Positions 23,210-35,699 of a stretch of 64,000 nucleotides of DNA are shown here, one piece after another. The stretch is from the NCBI GenBank assembly GCA_039707465.1, contig CM077643.1, positions 248,191,919-248,255,918 of the forward strand. Reading direction: 5' to 3'. The stretch comes from Rhabdophis nuchalis (taxonomy: Eukaryota > Chordata > Lepidosauria > Squamata > Natricidae). Positions within the stretch are counted from its first letter, which is position 1; each line of letters opens with the position of its first letter. The notes beneath the pieces are model-generated. The model was not told the origin of the DNA. It searched no databases and was given only the letters and a program-made list of their open reading frames with translations. The position numbers and the translations under genes are program-made.

Positions 23210-26040
23210 ACCTAGGGGACAAAGTGCAAGTCTGAAATAGGTCCAAAACAGAGTCCAGGGTAAAAAGTGACAAGTGCATATATGACTTTCCAACTCACAA
23301 TAATGACTTTGGGTACTTTACAAGTCCAACATCTGCATACAACCAATTTCATTGTAATTTTATTACAGTATTATTACAATGACAGTAAAGATTATTATTA
23401 TTATTATTATAATCCATGATGCTTGAGGTCAAATTAAAAAACTCAATCAGAAAAAACAGTTTTTGATGCTCGTGTATAGTATGCCATGTAATAATGAACC
23501 AGCCAAGTAACATATTGTTTATCTGGGGCGCCTACAAGCCTCTCTTTCATATTTTATATTCTCAATTCTTCTGTCACTGGTACTTTATTATGAATATACC
23601 TAAATTATATATTTAGAAATCCAGAGATTTCTAAATCTCTGAATGTAGAGATTGTGATTTCATCAACATTTATTAGACTTTCAAAAATATTCAATAAGAT
23701 TTCAATTCTCAGCTTCTTGACTTGAAAATTATCTTGCAAAAATTAAAAGAATTGAAGTTTCATATACATATATAATAGTAACCTTATGATACTACAATAG
23801 GCTACTGTTGATAGACTGCTTGATAGGAACTACTGTAGAATCTTTGGGGAAAATAGGAGTAATAATTTTCAATAATATCCATCAACATACCCATGTTTAC
23901 TTCTGGGTGTCACTATCTAAAAGGATCCAGATATCTTGTGGCATGAAAGATCTTTGCTAAAAATCCTGGAAAGTCACTACTTGTATTAATCAGTTCTGTA
24001 TAAAGTATCTTCCATCATTTATAAGGTTGCAGAAGCCATTCTTGATCATTTTACAAAACTAATTTGTCCCAATTGTTTTTGAGAAGAGATGTTAGATTTT
24101 ATAAATTTGGGTGAGGTCTGGCAAGGCAAGATCTTGAAGTGTTATAAGCAGACTGTCATACTGTTCATTTCCTGTCAAGATGCTTCTGCTATATTTAATA
24201 GCGGAGCAAAAATATGATTCATATGCCTAGCATGTCAAGTACATGAACACCATTATGAAGTGATGATGTGTTTACATACCCTTTGTAAGAAGATTAAAGG
24301 GTTTCTAATTGTCCCTTTCTTGAACCTAACCTAATGTTTTTGGTGTGTCCCATAGAATAATATTGAAAGAATGAACAAATCAGTGGTGGGACCATCTGAG
24401 ATTTGCCTAATTAGAACTCAAATTGTTCCCATATTGGAAGTTACATGCGTGTAATGCCTTTTGGAGCAAAGAATAGAAGAAATATGTAAAGGTCAGCCAA
24501 CAATACACTGCAATGAAGTCTATTTCCATTTTTTTCGAGAAAAGGACCTTTCCATGCAATAAGACACATTTTATTTTACTAGAAACAGATTTCAGAATGG
24601 TCTTATCCAGTCTGGAGGGGATTAATCCTGCAAACTATTGTAGATTCATATTAAAAAATTTTTTGATTGTGATGTAGTTCCATTTACTTTATGAGATAAA
24701 ATTCCTGTCCAGTGTGGAATATTAAGATATTGTAGTAGGACTATATTATTGTGATGGCATTGTATATTGCAATGATACATGATACTCTAATGGTATTTTC
24801 TGACATAAGATTTTATGTAGCAGATAAAAAAATAGCTTTTTCCCATCCCAACATCAATGTCTGTGATGTTCCCAGTCAAACTCTGAATACTGAATTGGAT
24901 GGAAATAATGCTGTATTCCAAGGAGACTGATCCAAGTTATTACCATTGTCATTAACAGAAGAGCAGCCTTCCTTCCTTCCTTCCTTTCTTCCTTCCTATA
25001 TTAAAATACTGCTTTTTACTCCATGTGATGATCGTGCATGTATGTCACTGGGCCAGAAGGAAGTATTATTTTGAGTGTAGGAACATTTGTAATCTTTTAG
25101 ACTGCTTTGTTCACAGTAAATTTCAACTTCATGCATTCTAGTGGATTTGAGATAGCTGGGCAAAGTCTATTGTGGGATAAAATAGCAATTCTTCTCATAT
25201 ATATGCACATTTGAATCTCTGTAGGATTGGTGGGGTTTTGCCAAAAAAATGTTCACAGGACCCCCCTCTTGATGAGAAAAATTATGAGTAAACTTGGGAG
25301 CACATTCACTCCTGGAAACCATATAAAAACCAATACATGGTGTTTTTCTTCTGCTAATGATGGCAGTTTGGCAATATTATCTGCTGAGATAATCAGCTTT
25401 GGTAGCAAAAATATTTCTCATCACTCCCTTTTTGGCTCAGTTCTCTGCGAGAGAAAAAGAGCAATGTAAATAGAGCCCGTGTGAGTGGGCTGTTAATGGA
25501 AAAGTTGCCAAGTCTACATGCAAGTTTTTATGTACAACAGCAATTATGGAAATTTCTCCTCAGCTTTTTAATTGGTAGAAGCTTACAGACTTTTTAAATT
25601 AAGATGTTGTCAAAAACGTGTTGCTGGCTATTCCTACCCTTATTGCCAAAGGAGCTTCTAAAACAACAAACATTATTAATATAAGAATCCCATGGCAGCT
25701 TCTTGTGGCTATATACCTAAATATTGTTCATAGAGCTCCATTGTCTTTCTCCCTAAATAATGAAGATATAATTTAAATAGCTAGACTGCTGCAGATTTTC
25801 TTTTTAATTGCTAATAAATTTGAGTGACATTTCTATAGTCCTCCTCTCCCCTGATATTAAGTGGTGGTTTGTTTCATCATCTATGTGTAACTTTGCCATC
25901 TCTACATTCTTTTAAAACTAAATTATTTACAATTTCAACAATATAACAAGAATTTAGCATAGATTTTATATCTGTTGGGTGAACTGAAAGGGATGCTGTG
26001 GATAAATTCACAAAGGTATGATAATATAATTTGTATTTTT
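23210..26040. other. AT-rich sequence without recognised genes
   Basis: It contains an ATT microsatellite at about 23393-23411 and a CCTT run at about 24967-24998. No gene or clear transposon was recognised. Confidence 0.4.
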
Positions 26041-26044
26041 TATG

Positions 26045-26520
26045 TATTAATTTATTAATCAAAATTAGACATCGCCTACCTAATTGACTCTGGGCGGTTT
26101 ACAGATAAAATCATACAGTATAAAAGATAAGAGTTGAAACAGAATGAAATCTGAAGGGAGTGCTTTCAGGCTCACACCAGCCACTCCCAAAGTGGCACGC
26201 TGCTCTTTGAGCCACACACAAATTGGCAAAGCCAAGTCTTCATGCTCTTTGGAAAGCTAAGAGAATGTGGGCCAACCTCACCCTTGGAGGCAAGATGTTC
26301 CATGGGTTGGGGACAATACAGAGAATGTTCTCTTCTTAGATCCCACCAGTAAGAATTCTTTAACTGACAGGGTCTGTAACATATCCTCTCTGCCTACCTG
26401 GGTAGGATGAGTTGGGACAAGATGCTTCCTTATGTAAACTGAACCCATTCCATGAAGGATTTTAAAGGTGATAACCAACACATTGAATTGGACTGGGAAA
26501 CAAACTGGCACCCCCAATGG
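26045..26520 (-). mobile_element. Old L2-type LINE 3' end
   Basis: The tail on the plus strand is 'attaatttattaatcaaaat' followed by a diverged 3' UTR ('gactctgggcggtttacaga'). Upstream on minus, a 79-codon frame (26278-26517) reads 'FPVQFNVLVITFKILHGMGS', clearly related to 'FRVRFKVLVIIFKALHGSGP' of L2-B. It is more diverged than L2-A and probably an older subfamily. Confidence 0.7.
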
Positions 26521-26524
26521 AGTT

Positions 26525-28180
26525 CACATTTTACTGCAGTCTGTTAAATAAATCACAATTGCTGGATTCACTCTTACAAAGTATTAACAACATACTGTAT
26601 GAATAAAACTTAAAAATTACCCCATTGCAACAAGAAGTATTAAAAACCATTAAATATAAGACACAATCTTAAGGCAAATTTTATTCTGAATATCTTAATT
26701 TTGACCAAGTCACAAAATGCTCATAAGGATAATAGTGTATCAGAAACATCAAAAGGAATATGCTTTACCCAGGGGAGAAATGCAAAGGTGGCCCCAGGGA
26801 GAAGTAAGGGTTGAACTTCTAGAGCAGGTGATAAAACATTGGGTGATGCAAGTTCACTGGTCTAATGGGCCATCATTATCCTACCACAAGTATTATTTGC
26901 ATAAAATAATAAAAATGGCAGCTGCTGACCAATGCAAAACACAAGAGCTCAGGAGCTTAGGATAACATGGCTGTCAGGGGCAGTATCCAATTGGTGGTGG
27001 AGGAGATATGTCCCAGCCACTGTAGCTAATCAGAAGGATGTGCAGCAGCCTTTTCCCTCATAAAAGTTTAAGTAGTATTAGTATTATAAGTGTTGTTGTA
27101 TGCCATTGCTATGGTAGCCAGGAAACCACAATGCTATTGCAAAGTATTAGTTTGGCTTGCCAAGGTACCAGCCCTGTTATAGGAAGTTGCATCACAGGAG
27201 GATGAGCTGGCTTTGCAATAGAGAGAAAGACAAGCATCTCTTCCTGCAGCATCACCCAAGGCTCTCTTCCTTCCCAGAGCTGCCTCACAAAAGGGCACCA
27301 TAACCAGGAAAATTCACAACCATTAAGAACCTAACTGTCTGCACAGAGTACAGCTTGTCTCCCCTAGCCATCTACTTGCATATAACATGTTTTCAAACTT
27401 TTAGGTGAGCAGGAGCTGTGGCTACTGTCAGGAACTCTCCCTGCCAGGATGATCTAGGACTTGAATTGCCAGAGCTGAGACCATCTCCAGCATTAACCTA
27501 CTGTGCCACCTCGTCTCCTACAATTCAAATGATCCAAATGGATCAAAAGTAGAGTTAAAACATAGAAGTAACAACTCTTCAGCTACTAAAGAGGGAGGGG
27601 GGGGGGAGAGGAAGAATTGCTTCTAGAATGCACTTTTTATTATTTTCTTAAAATTCAAAAAATATAATTCTTTAAGTATGTACATGCAATTCTTTTTTGT
27701 TTTGTTTGCACATCTTGACCAATAATACAGGTTTTTTTAATTAAAAAAAAATCAACGGAGATTAGATTTACAGCTTTGTCTTTGACCTTTGGACAAAGAA
27801 AATGGACTTAGAGTCAAAAGACTTACTGTTCAGCAGCAGAAATAAAAATATATGGCTTCAAACCATTCATAGAATTGATCCTTATAGATCAGCTATGGAT
27901 GTCTGCTACAAATTATGGCATCGATTTATTGAAATATGTATTTCTGTAAATGTGCAACTTGTACATTTTTGTTTCTTCTCTTTTACTTTTTCCCCTCCCT
28001 CTTATAATTTTTTAAAAAAAAATATTTCAGTTAGTTTTTAAGGAGCTGTTTAGGCTATCTTTGCTCATCCAGACTTTCCTAATTTTGTATTGGTTGGGCA
28101 ACATTTTATTGTGAGGCCTCGCCACAATGAATAGGTATCACAGTGTGGCCAACTAACTAGCTAATAAACACAAGACTAGA
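26525..28180. other. Unique-looking sequence
   Basis: A G run lies at about 27597-27607. No exon, RNA gene or transposon was confidently recognised. Confidence 0.35.
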
Positions 28181-28181
28181 T

Positions 28182-28358
28182 CAGGGATCCCCAACTATGG
28201 GTCCCTGGACCTACACCGGTCCGCGACATGCCAGAAACTGGGCTGTGCAAACAAGCAAAGCCCCATCTGCAGGATGCAGACAGTACACAAAACCACACTG
28301 TGGAAAAACCTCTCTTCACTGAATTGGTCCCTGGTGTCTAAAAGCTTGGGGGCCACTG
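28182..28358. mobile_element. hAT-type MITE (CAGGGATCCCCAAC terminus)
   Basis: It begins CAGGGATCCCCAAC and ends TTGGGGGCCACTG, imperfect inverted repeats. The flanking octamers gactagat (28174-28181) and gtttagat (28359-28366) match at 6 of 8 positions, fitting an aged hAT duplication. The 177-bp interior includes 'ccggtccgcgacatg' and has no coding potential. It is related to the element ending at 461. Confidence 0.65.
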
Positions 28359-28859
28359 GTTTAGATTGTTGCATAAACCCACCCTTTGTAATTAAGATTC
28401 AGTGTGTTTTATGAAATAAATAATGGCATCACTGCGATATAGCTTATCCTATTTAAATGTTCAATACACAGATGCTCCCCAAACGTAATAGATTTTCTGT
28501 CATTTATTCTGATCATCCAAAAAGCTCTGCTGTGGACAGAAAAACAGGAAGAAAAGTGCATTATATCACAATAATAATGGCCATGCAATATATTGCAATT
28601 TGTATATCATTAGCTCAGGTAGAAAATAAAGGGCTGTTGCTGAATGGGTCCTTTTGGAGAAGGGCAGGGTATAAATTTAATAAAATAAAAAATAAAAATA
28701 AAAGTCTGAATACTGTGTTTGTCTTGAAGTTTTCTTTTTCTAAGAGTAATAGACAAGTACAGTATGGTGGAGCGAGAGCCATATTGTATTTTTCTCTGCC
28801 AAGCACAGAAATCTCTCCAGTTCTGCCCATTCACCTCTGTGCTATTTTTTTTAAATTGT
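28359..28859 (+). other. Sequence with a short L2 3' tail
   Basis: At 28643-28702 the string 'ttggagaagggcagggtata' plus 'aatttaataaaataaa' is the terminal L2 motif, plus-strand, with no other L2 sequence retained. The remainder is unassigned. Confidence 0.5.
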
Positions 28860-29075
28860 ACATATTTCTCCAGAGATCTCCCTGTCTTGAAGGTGCTTTT
28901 TATCAAGAGGCAGCTGGACTTTCTGGTCTTTGAAGATGTTTCGCTTCTCATCCAAAAACTTCTTGAATGAGAAGCAAAACATATTCAGAGAAAAACTAGA
29001 AAGTTCAGTTACCTCATGAAAAAGGACCTTTGGGACAACAATGACCTGGATGACTGAGAATATCCATAGAGAACT
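28860..29075. mobile_element. Probable Penelope-like element terminal fragment
   Basis: Two imperfect inverted arms (28926-28955 and 28963-28989) each contain a short hairpin (CTTCT...AGAAG) followed by CGAAACATC or CAAAACATA. The flanks read 'ccttgaaggtgctttttatc'-like and 'gggacaacaatgacctggat', strings I associate with the ends of vertebrate Penelope-like retroelements. Hairpin plus GAAAC is the arrangement of the stem II side of hammerhead ribozymes reported in that group. The family assignment is from memory. Confidence 0.4.
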
Positions 29076-29079
29076 CCCT

Positions 29080-29878
29080 GTTTCTTCAATGGCACTAATT
29101 TTTCTATGACATTTTTCTTGTTAGCTAATCCTCTGATTCCAGCAAACACATCAATAGGATTTTGAACTGACATTTTACAATATTGAAAAATTGTGTAACC
29201 TATGGAAATCTGCTATTTTTCTCTTACACTGATTTGAATAGAGACATAATCTCCCATAAATAAATAAAATCCCAAGCAAATTTAGTCTTAATTCCTATCT
29301 GAATTAACTTTACAGAAAACAATCTATTATGTTCTACTAGCTACAGAGGCAGAGCAGGTAAAAATGAACTATTTTCACGAATCCAAGCAGTTTTTATTGA
29401 CCTGTGCTGTAATTATTTCCAAGCAGCAACATTTCCAGAAATGTATACTTATGCTCTAAATAAAATTTAAATAAAATTTTAATATACTTCCTTCCACACC
29501 ACAGTTTTGAGGTATCATAGAAAATTCTATGGATTATATGTAAGGTTGATATTATTTTAAAAGATCTATTTAGAGCTAGAGGATTTCGTACAGATTTTAT
29601 AAGTAGAGAGGTCAGCAAAATAATAATTCTCAGCAATTTCATCTGTAATCCTGTTTAAGCCTGTTTAAGGATTGCTGCTAAAAAAACTAAATTTACCATA
29701 CTTTATCCCAATTACAATTATTAATTGGGCATTTTGACAGAACTACTGCAAAGTGCTTTAGAAAAAATGGCCAGAGTGCAGCCAGAGCAATGTGCAATGT
29801 GCAACTAGATAAGACTCCAACTAGTATGATTATATCCAGACTATCATTTATAATACTTAGTAAATTCACCTCCTCCAG
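29080..29878. other. AT-rich sequence without recognised genes
   Basis: No recognisable gene or repeat. Short minus-strand frames have no domain-like character. Confidence 0.4.
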
Positions 29879-29879
29879 T

Positions 29880-30212
29880 TGTGTCAAGGTACTGAGGATT
29901 TAATAGCTGCCAGTTGATGTAAGATTGTAAACTGTAATTTGTAAGCTGTAGGCAAGGCTGATGAAATAAGATTGATTCATTGCAGCTATGGTGTAAGCCT
30001 TTTAAGACTCTGATGGGAGGCCCACACAAGTCTCTATATAGGTGGCTATTAGAGGGCGTCTCTTTCAGTGTGTATTCAGTTCTCTCCTTGTGTCTGTAGT
30101 GAATGGTAAGGGGATTTATCTCTGCATGTATATGTCTGTATATAGTTTGTAGATAAACCACTGTTAATTTTCTAAATCTCTGTATGCTGCGTTTTTGCTC
30201 CTGGGTTTATCA
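29880..30212 (+). mobile_element. Possible solo LTR
   Basis: The block opens with TGTGTCAAGG and closes with GGTTTATCACA (TG...CA ends). A TATA-like 'tctatatagg' lies about 150 bp from the start, and AGATAAACCA followed by a T-rich region near the end could serve as a polyadenylation signal. No duplicated flank was confirmed. It could be coincidental; family unknown. Confidence 0.35.
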
Positions 30213-30277
30213 CATAATATTAGTCACTCTGACAAGTTGGTTTGTCCTCAGGTGTTGAAAATGTCTTCTTTTGGCAG

Positions 30278-31120
30278 GTGTTTCTGGAAAAATACAGACA
30301 TACCAAAGAGACCAAAGTAAGTAACCAACTATTTTGTTTGTGTGAGAACCTGTAGCAGGTGTGGGGATGCAAAGGCAATCCTCCCTCTGCATCACACCTG
30401 ATCCTTCCCTTTTAATGGCCAGTCTTGAATCTCAGTCTTCTTGGTGGGTTAATATGTAACGTATTTTGTGAATATTGTTTAACAAGTGTTTTGCCATAAA
30501 AATGCAGAAAAGAAGCAGAGGGAAGAACTGCAATTGATGCATGAAAGGGAGCTGGAGGAACAAAATTTCACCATAGGAGCTGTATTTGCTTCTTGTAAAT
30601 TCTGCATCTTAGTTGGAAGATGAGAACAACTATCTTGCCAGCAAAATGACTCTCCTTATAAAGTTGAATAAGGAGCTGAAGAACAGAACAAAACACAATC
30701 TAGAAAGTGAGTATCATTTTAACTTAACATTTTAATTATTTTCATTTGAAAAAGAAAAGTGATTTATTTCTACTTCAGTTTGACTGTAGACGTTCTAATT
30801 CTTTTGTTAGGAGATGCTGACAAAGAGGACTACAAAGTCCTAATGGACCAACATGAAAAATTCCAGAAAGCCATAAGCAGAATGAAGACTCTATGTATTG
30901 TACATGATAATAAGAAATTAGAACAACCTCTTTAAGTGATATTTTATAATGCATTAAAAGTTAATTTTGATTGTACTTCATCAATTTCTTTTTACAGAAG
31001 ATCACAAAAGAAGCTGAGAAAAATAAAGAACTGGTAAGGACTTGAGACCAGGCAATTGATGCTGTCCATTCCGATCTTGTATCCCTATCAGTCTGGGGAA
31101 GACCAAGATGCTAAGATTTG
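30278..31120 (+). pseudogene. Decayed multi-exon coiled-coil protein gene
   Basis: Three exon-like blocks with good splice sites: 30508-30706 (acceptor AAATGCAG, donor GTGAGT), 30811-30935 (acceptor TTTTGTTAG) and 30998 onward (acceptor TTCTTTTTACAG). A smaller candidate exon lies at 30278-30316 (donor GTAAGT). Translations are charged and coiled-coil-like: KKQREELQLMHERELEEQ, then after a frameshift LEDENNYLASKMTLL and LNKELKNRTKHNLE. The split codon joins correctly to RDADKEDYKVLMDQHEKF and KAISRMKTLCIVHDNKKLEQ, then KITKEAEKNKELVRT, a TGA, and DQAIDAVHSDLVSL. Compatible phase between exons indicates a real spliced ancestor rather than a processed copy. At least one frameshift and two stops mark it as dead. 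I do not recognise the family. Confidence 0.55.
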
Positions 31121-31980
31121 TCCTTCTGTTTTTTTGGAGAGAAATAGACGTGTTTCAATTGATGACTCTCTACTTCATTCTAAAATATTTAACATTTTTC
31201 AGTCTCTGCTAGTCCAAAGAAACACCTGATTGCATACAAAAGGTCAATGATACAGTTTTTAAGACATTACATATTTTTATTCTGTAGAAAAGCTATCATG
31301 CAACATTTGGTAATAAAAATAAAATAAATTTTGCAACACAAAATTGTTATTTCACAGTATTAGGTATCAAGTGCAACAAGGTCATTTTGTATCACAATCA
31401 AGAAAATGATGATTCCCAACCATGGATAGTAGTGGAGATGGAGTAAGTATTTTGATATGTCCTTGCATCATTCTGAGTATGGCCAACATTTCTCTCATTC
31501 TGAATGTTAAAGTAATGTTTATACTTTTTAGGCTTAAATTAATCAAACAATGCAGAAAATAATACTATACCATTGCCCTTTTAAAATAGACTCATCAGGA
31601 CTTGCAGTTATCTTGGCAGAGATATTTTCATATGCCAAGTGTTTAATATTTGCTGCTGTTAAAACAAGGGGACTGAAGTATGAGTCCCAATATTTCTTTG
31701 CAATTTTAAAATAGTGATTTATTTCAGCATATGGCATCACATTTTACACCTCTTCACTTAACTACAACAGCGGTAACTGGTTCAAATTTGATATCACTTG
31801 AAGTTGTAACATGATGACTACCTTTATTATGAAAATTCTCCTTCATTACCAAATACACTCCTGAAAAAATTGCTTTTGGCATCCCCTTCTTGTCTGGAGG
31901 TCAAAGTGTGAGGAAAAGGCTTCTAGCAATTTGAATGTAATGCAGGTGGTTGTGCCCTGCAAGTTTCTGTCCTGAGTACC
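31121..31980. other. AT-rich sequence without recognised genes
   Basis: It lies between the coiled-coil pseudogene and the L1 remnant. Nothing was recognised. Confidence 0.4.
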
Positions 31981-31984
31981 TGGG

Positions 31985-33226
31985 ATGTTAAGAAAGAAGA
32001 ACTCAAGAACACCCAAGAGGAAGGCATCAAGCAAGCATTGGCTAACGATCGGTAGAAAGCATGCTAGGTTTGGAAAAGTCAAGTTCTATGCAGAATATGC
32101 AATTCTGGTCTCCAGGCAAGACAAAAGATTTAGGGTGGATATCCTAGACAAAGCACACAAATTCTTTGAACACCATTTCATACCAAATAAAAATCAGGAA
32201 AGCAGAGAGGAGATAGAAAGGAAAAGTCAAGATGAATTGCAAACAGAAGAAAAAGTTTTAGAGGAAGAAGAAAGAGTAAAGGGGGAAAATGAGCGGGTGG
32301 AACGAGAAGGTGCAAGAACAAAAGGACAGAGAGAGATTAGTACAACTAGAAGGGTAAGAAATGTACATAAATGAAAATATATGTACGGTATAATAGGGAA
32401 CTTCAATGCAATTGTGGATGCTAAAAAAGACTACAGAAGCAACAAACGAAATAAAAAAATAACTCTTCCAAAAACCTTTTTCGAGATGATACAAGAAATA
32501 GGTTTGCCAGATGCATGGAAAGAGTTAAAATCAAAGACAAATCAATATACATTCTATTTGAATATATATTCTATTCGAATAGACATCAATCGTGGTCAAG
32601 ACGAGATATGGTGTGGATGATGTCAGGAATGAGAACAGACATCGAAGAGGTAGATATAACAACAAATACATGGGCAGACCACAATCTCAAAAAAGTTACA
32701 TGGAAGGGACAAAAGAACAAATTGAGATGGACAATGAATCAAACCACCCTAAAAGACAAGGAGTTCACACAAATAGTGGAAAAAGAAATGAAATTCTTTT
32801 TTAAAGAAAATAGAAAAGAAGAAGCATCATTGCAAAATGTCTGGGATACAGCAAAAGCATATATGCGAGGACTAGCGATAACATATAGCAAGAAAAAGTA
32901 AGAAAAAGAAACAACAGCAAAATATATTACAAGATGAACTTAAAAGACTAGAGACAGAACTACAGAGGGACCCATACAAAACAAGAGAAAAGAGACCTAA
33001 TAAAACACAAATTGAACTTAATAGTGCAAGATGAAATGGCACAAAAAATTAAAATGGCGAAACAAAACTTGTTTGAACATGCAAATAAGCCAGGTAGATA
33101 GCATATGTTAAAAAAAGAAAAAGAGAAGAAAATGATACATAAATTACTAGATGAAAAGGGAATTCTTCAACATCGGAATGAGGACAAAAAGAAAATAACC
33201 CAGGAATTCTTCAGGAAACTGTATAG
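31985..33226 (+). pseudogene. L1 LINE remnant, 5' segment (ORF1 tail, endonuclease)
   Basis: The frame 31985-32374 has a charged, glutamate/lysine-rich C-terminus (ERKSQDELQTEEKVLEEE) and ends just before the next frame, consistent with an L1 ORF1 end; this part is tentative. From 32381 the frames match L1 endonuclease: GNFNAIVDAKKDYRSN, KTFFEMIQEIGLPDAWKEL, then in another frame WSRRDMVWM and WADHNLKKVTWKG. The endonuclease N-terminus is missing, suggesting an internal deletion at about 32380. At 33105-33226 the linker 'LLDEKGILQHRNEDKKKITQ' leads to FRKLYS, where a hAT element interrupts. Confidence 0.75.
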
Positions 33227-33637
33227 CAGGGGTGGGTTTCTGCCAGTTCTAAGCTCTTCTATAGAAGAGGTTCCACAAATCTACAGTACTGTTTAGAACC
33301 AGTTCCAGTTCCCTCCCCCCTGCCCATCTGCACATTTTTTTTCTAAAGGGTTAGGGGTTCAAGGGTCTTATAACTTGACAGTTTTAAGACTTGCGTGCTT
33401 CAAATGCCAAAGTTTCTGAGCCAACATTTTGATTGCTAAGCAAGAGCGTTGTTAAGTGAGTTTCACCACATTTTACAAGTTGGCCACGCCCACCCAGTCA
33501 CATGACTGCCAAGCCACTCCCACCCGGTCACATGGCCGACAAGCCAATCCCACCCAGTCACAGGGCCGGCAAGCCACTCCCACAAAGCAGGCCACACCTA
33601 CAGAAGAGGTTCTAAAAATTTTTGAAACCCACCACTG
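33227..33637. mobile_element. hAT-type MITE inserted in L1, perfect 8-bp TSD
   Basis: Termini are CAGGGGTGGGTTTC (left) and GAAACCCACCACTG (right), inverted repeats with one mismatch. The octamer ctgtatag flanks both sides (33219-33226 and 33638-33645). Removing the element and one octamer rejoins the L1 frame. Inside are about three 32-bp tandem units around 33481-33575 (CCACGCCCACCCAGTCACATG-like) and a 'gttaagtgagttt' segment resembling the TA-flanked MITE family. Confidence 0.9.
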
Positions 33638-33965
33638 CTGTATAGTCAAGAAAATATATCAGAAGACACTACTAAACAATATTTAGAAAAAGCTGACCTT
33701 ACCAAAATAATGGACACAGTGAGAATAATGTTAAATGAAAGAATAATGCCAATGGAAATAACAGAACCAATTAAAAGACAAAACAATAATAAAACACCTG
33801 GACCGGATGGGCTTCCAGCAAAGACTAGGACGGTCTTTGCTGGAGATCTGCAATGAAGCTTTATCAAAGGCCAAACTCCCCAAAACCTGGACAGAAGCAT
33901 ACATCACACTAATACCAAAAGACGTTACAGATCATCAACAGATTAAAAAACTACATTTTTAAATG
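33638..33965 (+). pseudogene. L1 LINE remnant, reverse transcriptase start
   Basis: This continues the L1 frame after the hAT insertion. Translation gives 'NNKTPGPDGLP', the conserved L1 RT entry motif, followed by a frameshifted 'CNEALSKAKLPKTWTEAY' and 'TLIPKDVTDHQQIK'. The element stops soon after, so the catalytic domain is absent. Confidence 0.8.
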
Positions 33966-35235
33966 AATTCATACATCCCGACCAGAACAGTTTATGATGT
34001 TAATTATAGAAGCTATAGTATTGTTTTCTCTACTAATAATTCAGCTACTTAAAATACTTTTGCAAATGTGAAAAGAAAAGCAGCATACCATAGTTGTTAT
34101 AGCCAATCAATACATCTATGTTGCTAGAACTGATGAAATGATATACTAAGCATAGGAAGGGCAGGCTGGATATCACACAGGCAGGTATTTCCATCTCTGC
34201 TTCCTGAGATGGCATTTCAAGAAGTAGCCCCCTCCCCCCCAGCTTTTGTAAAAGCAGTGAAAATGTATTCATTTTATGCAATTATATTAACTACAGTAAA
34301 TTGCATGAACATAATTTTGAAAGATAATATATTTAGTATAATTGGTATACATCATGTTATAGAATCTTCACGCAGAGATGCATGATGTGACAGACAATAT
34401 ATAATGTAAATAATTATAATTCCACTTTCTGTGGCTTCTCACTCCTACAAAACTTTGGGCATCTTACAAGGGTTAAAATGAGCAATATGAACTATTTAAA
34501 ACAACAATAGAGATGGTGTTGCCAGAGGATAAAACCAGCCAATTCATAACAAGCTATTCCAACTCTGTAGTGGGATCATATGAGCTGGCTCAAAGCCCAT
34601 GGAAAAAGAGGCTTGCAAGATATCAGGATTGGGGCTGTAGGGATCTCAGGGGTAATGCATGTTAAAATCTAATAATAATGACTAAATAATATTGACCCTA
34701 TGCTCAATCACCCAAAAAATTCTTAATAAGTGCATCTCATCAGCTAAAAATGTGCTGCAGGACCATGTTTTATATCTAACGCCAAAATATCCAAAGGAGG
34801 GAGGTGTGTGTGTGTGTGTGTATCATGAGCTTTGTGTAAATGAGATGGAAGTAGGGGAAAAAAGATTATTTGAAGATTTTATTAAGGAGAACAAACAAGA
34901 AAAATATTCTACGAAAGATACAGCATCTTGAAAGAGAATGATAGGAAAAGAAAGGCTGAATAAGAATGGTAGTTCAAGATTTGTATCTACGTTTGCATGC
35001 TTTCTTGCAGCACTGCCCTCTAAAAAGACATGCATTTCTCCTTATCTCTAAACCATGGAGACTGTTAGTGATGGAGTTTTGTTTACATTCTTTGCATTCC
35101 TGCATTTCTGCTGAGATAAATCTCCCAATTTAGGATGGAATTTTCCAGCCACAAACTAAACCTTGACACAAACCCATTGCCCCAAATCCCTAGCAGTGCT
35201 GAAACTAGTAAGGTAAATTTGACAAGGAAAGTATA
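33966..35235. other. AT-rich sequence without recognised genes
   Basis: A short GT repeat lies at about 34804-34820. Nothing else was recognised. Confidence 0.4.
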
Positions 35236-35237
35236 GA

Positions 35238-35580
35238 CCTGTTATGGTGAACCTATGGCATGCATGCCACAGGTGGCATGCGGAGCTATATCTGCTGGCA
35301 CCCGAGCCATCAGCTCCAGCGCAGATGTGCATGCCAGCCAGTTGATTTTCGGCCTTCCAGAGGGTCAGGGGAGATCATTTTTGCCCTCCCCAGGCTTCAG
35401 GAAAGCAGTGATGGCGAACCTATGGCACGCGTGCCACACGTAGCACGCGGAGCCATGTCAGCTGGCACGCCAAGCCTCACCAAATTGTCTTCCTGGTTTC
35501 TGATGCCTGTGCACCAATCAGCTTCCAAAAAGCAGCCAGCTGATTGGTGGGTGGGCCTGCGCACAGAAACCAAAAGTTAA
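35238..35580. mobile_element. Two head-to-tail hAT-like MITE pieces
   Basis: The first piece has 'atggtgaacctatggcatgc' near 35245. The second starts CAGTGATGGCGAACC at 35406 and continues 'tatggcacgcgtgccacacg', a near copy of the first start. No matching right terminus was found before the CR1 tail at 35700, so both appear truncated. There is no coding potential. Confidence 0.55.
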
Positions 35581-35699
35581 TTGAGTTGCTTGAACTTCCG
35601 GGATCCTCTTCTCCTGCTTGCTGCTCCAGTCCTCTATTGATTGTAAGTTCCCCAGATTAGCTGGGCTGGAAAATGTCTGAAGGGAGAAGGGTGGGAGCT

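Noticed and set aside
28457..28951. 158- and 113-codon frames on opposite strands
   Set aside because: They span an L2 tail and the Penelope-like fragment; neither shows conserved motifs.
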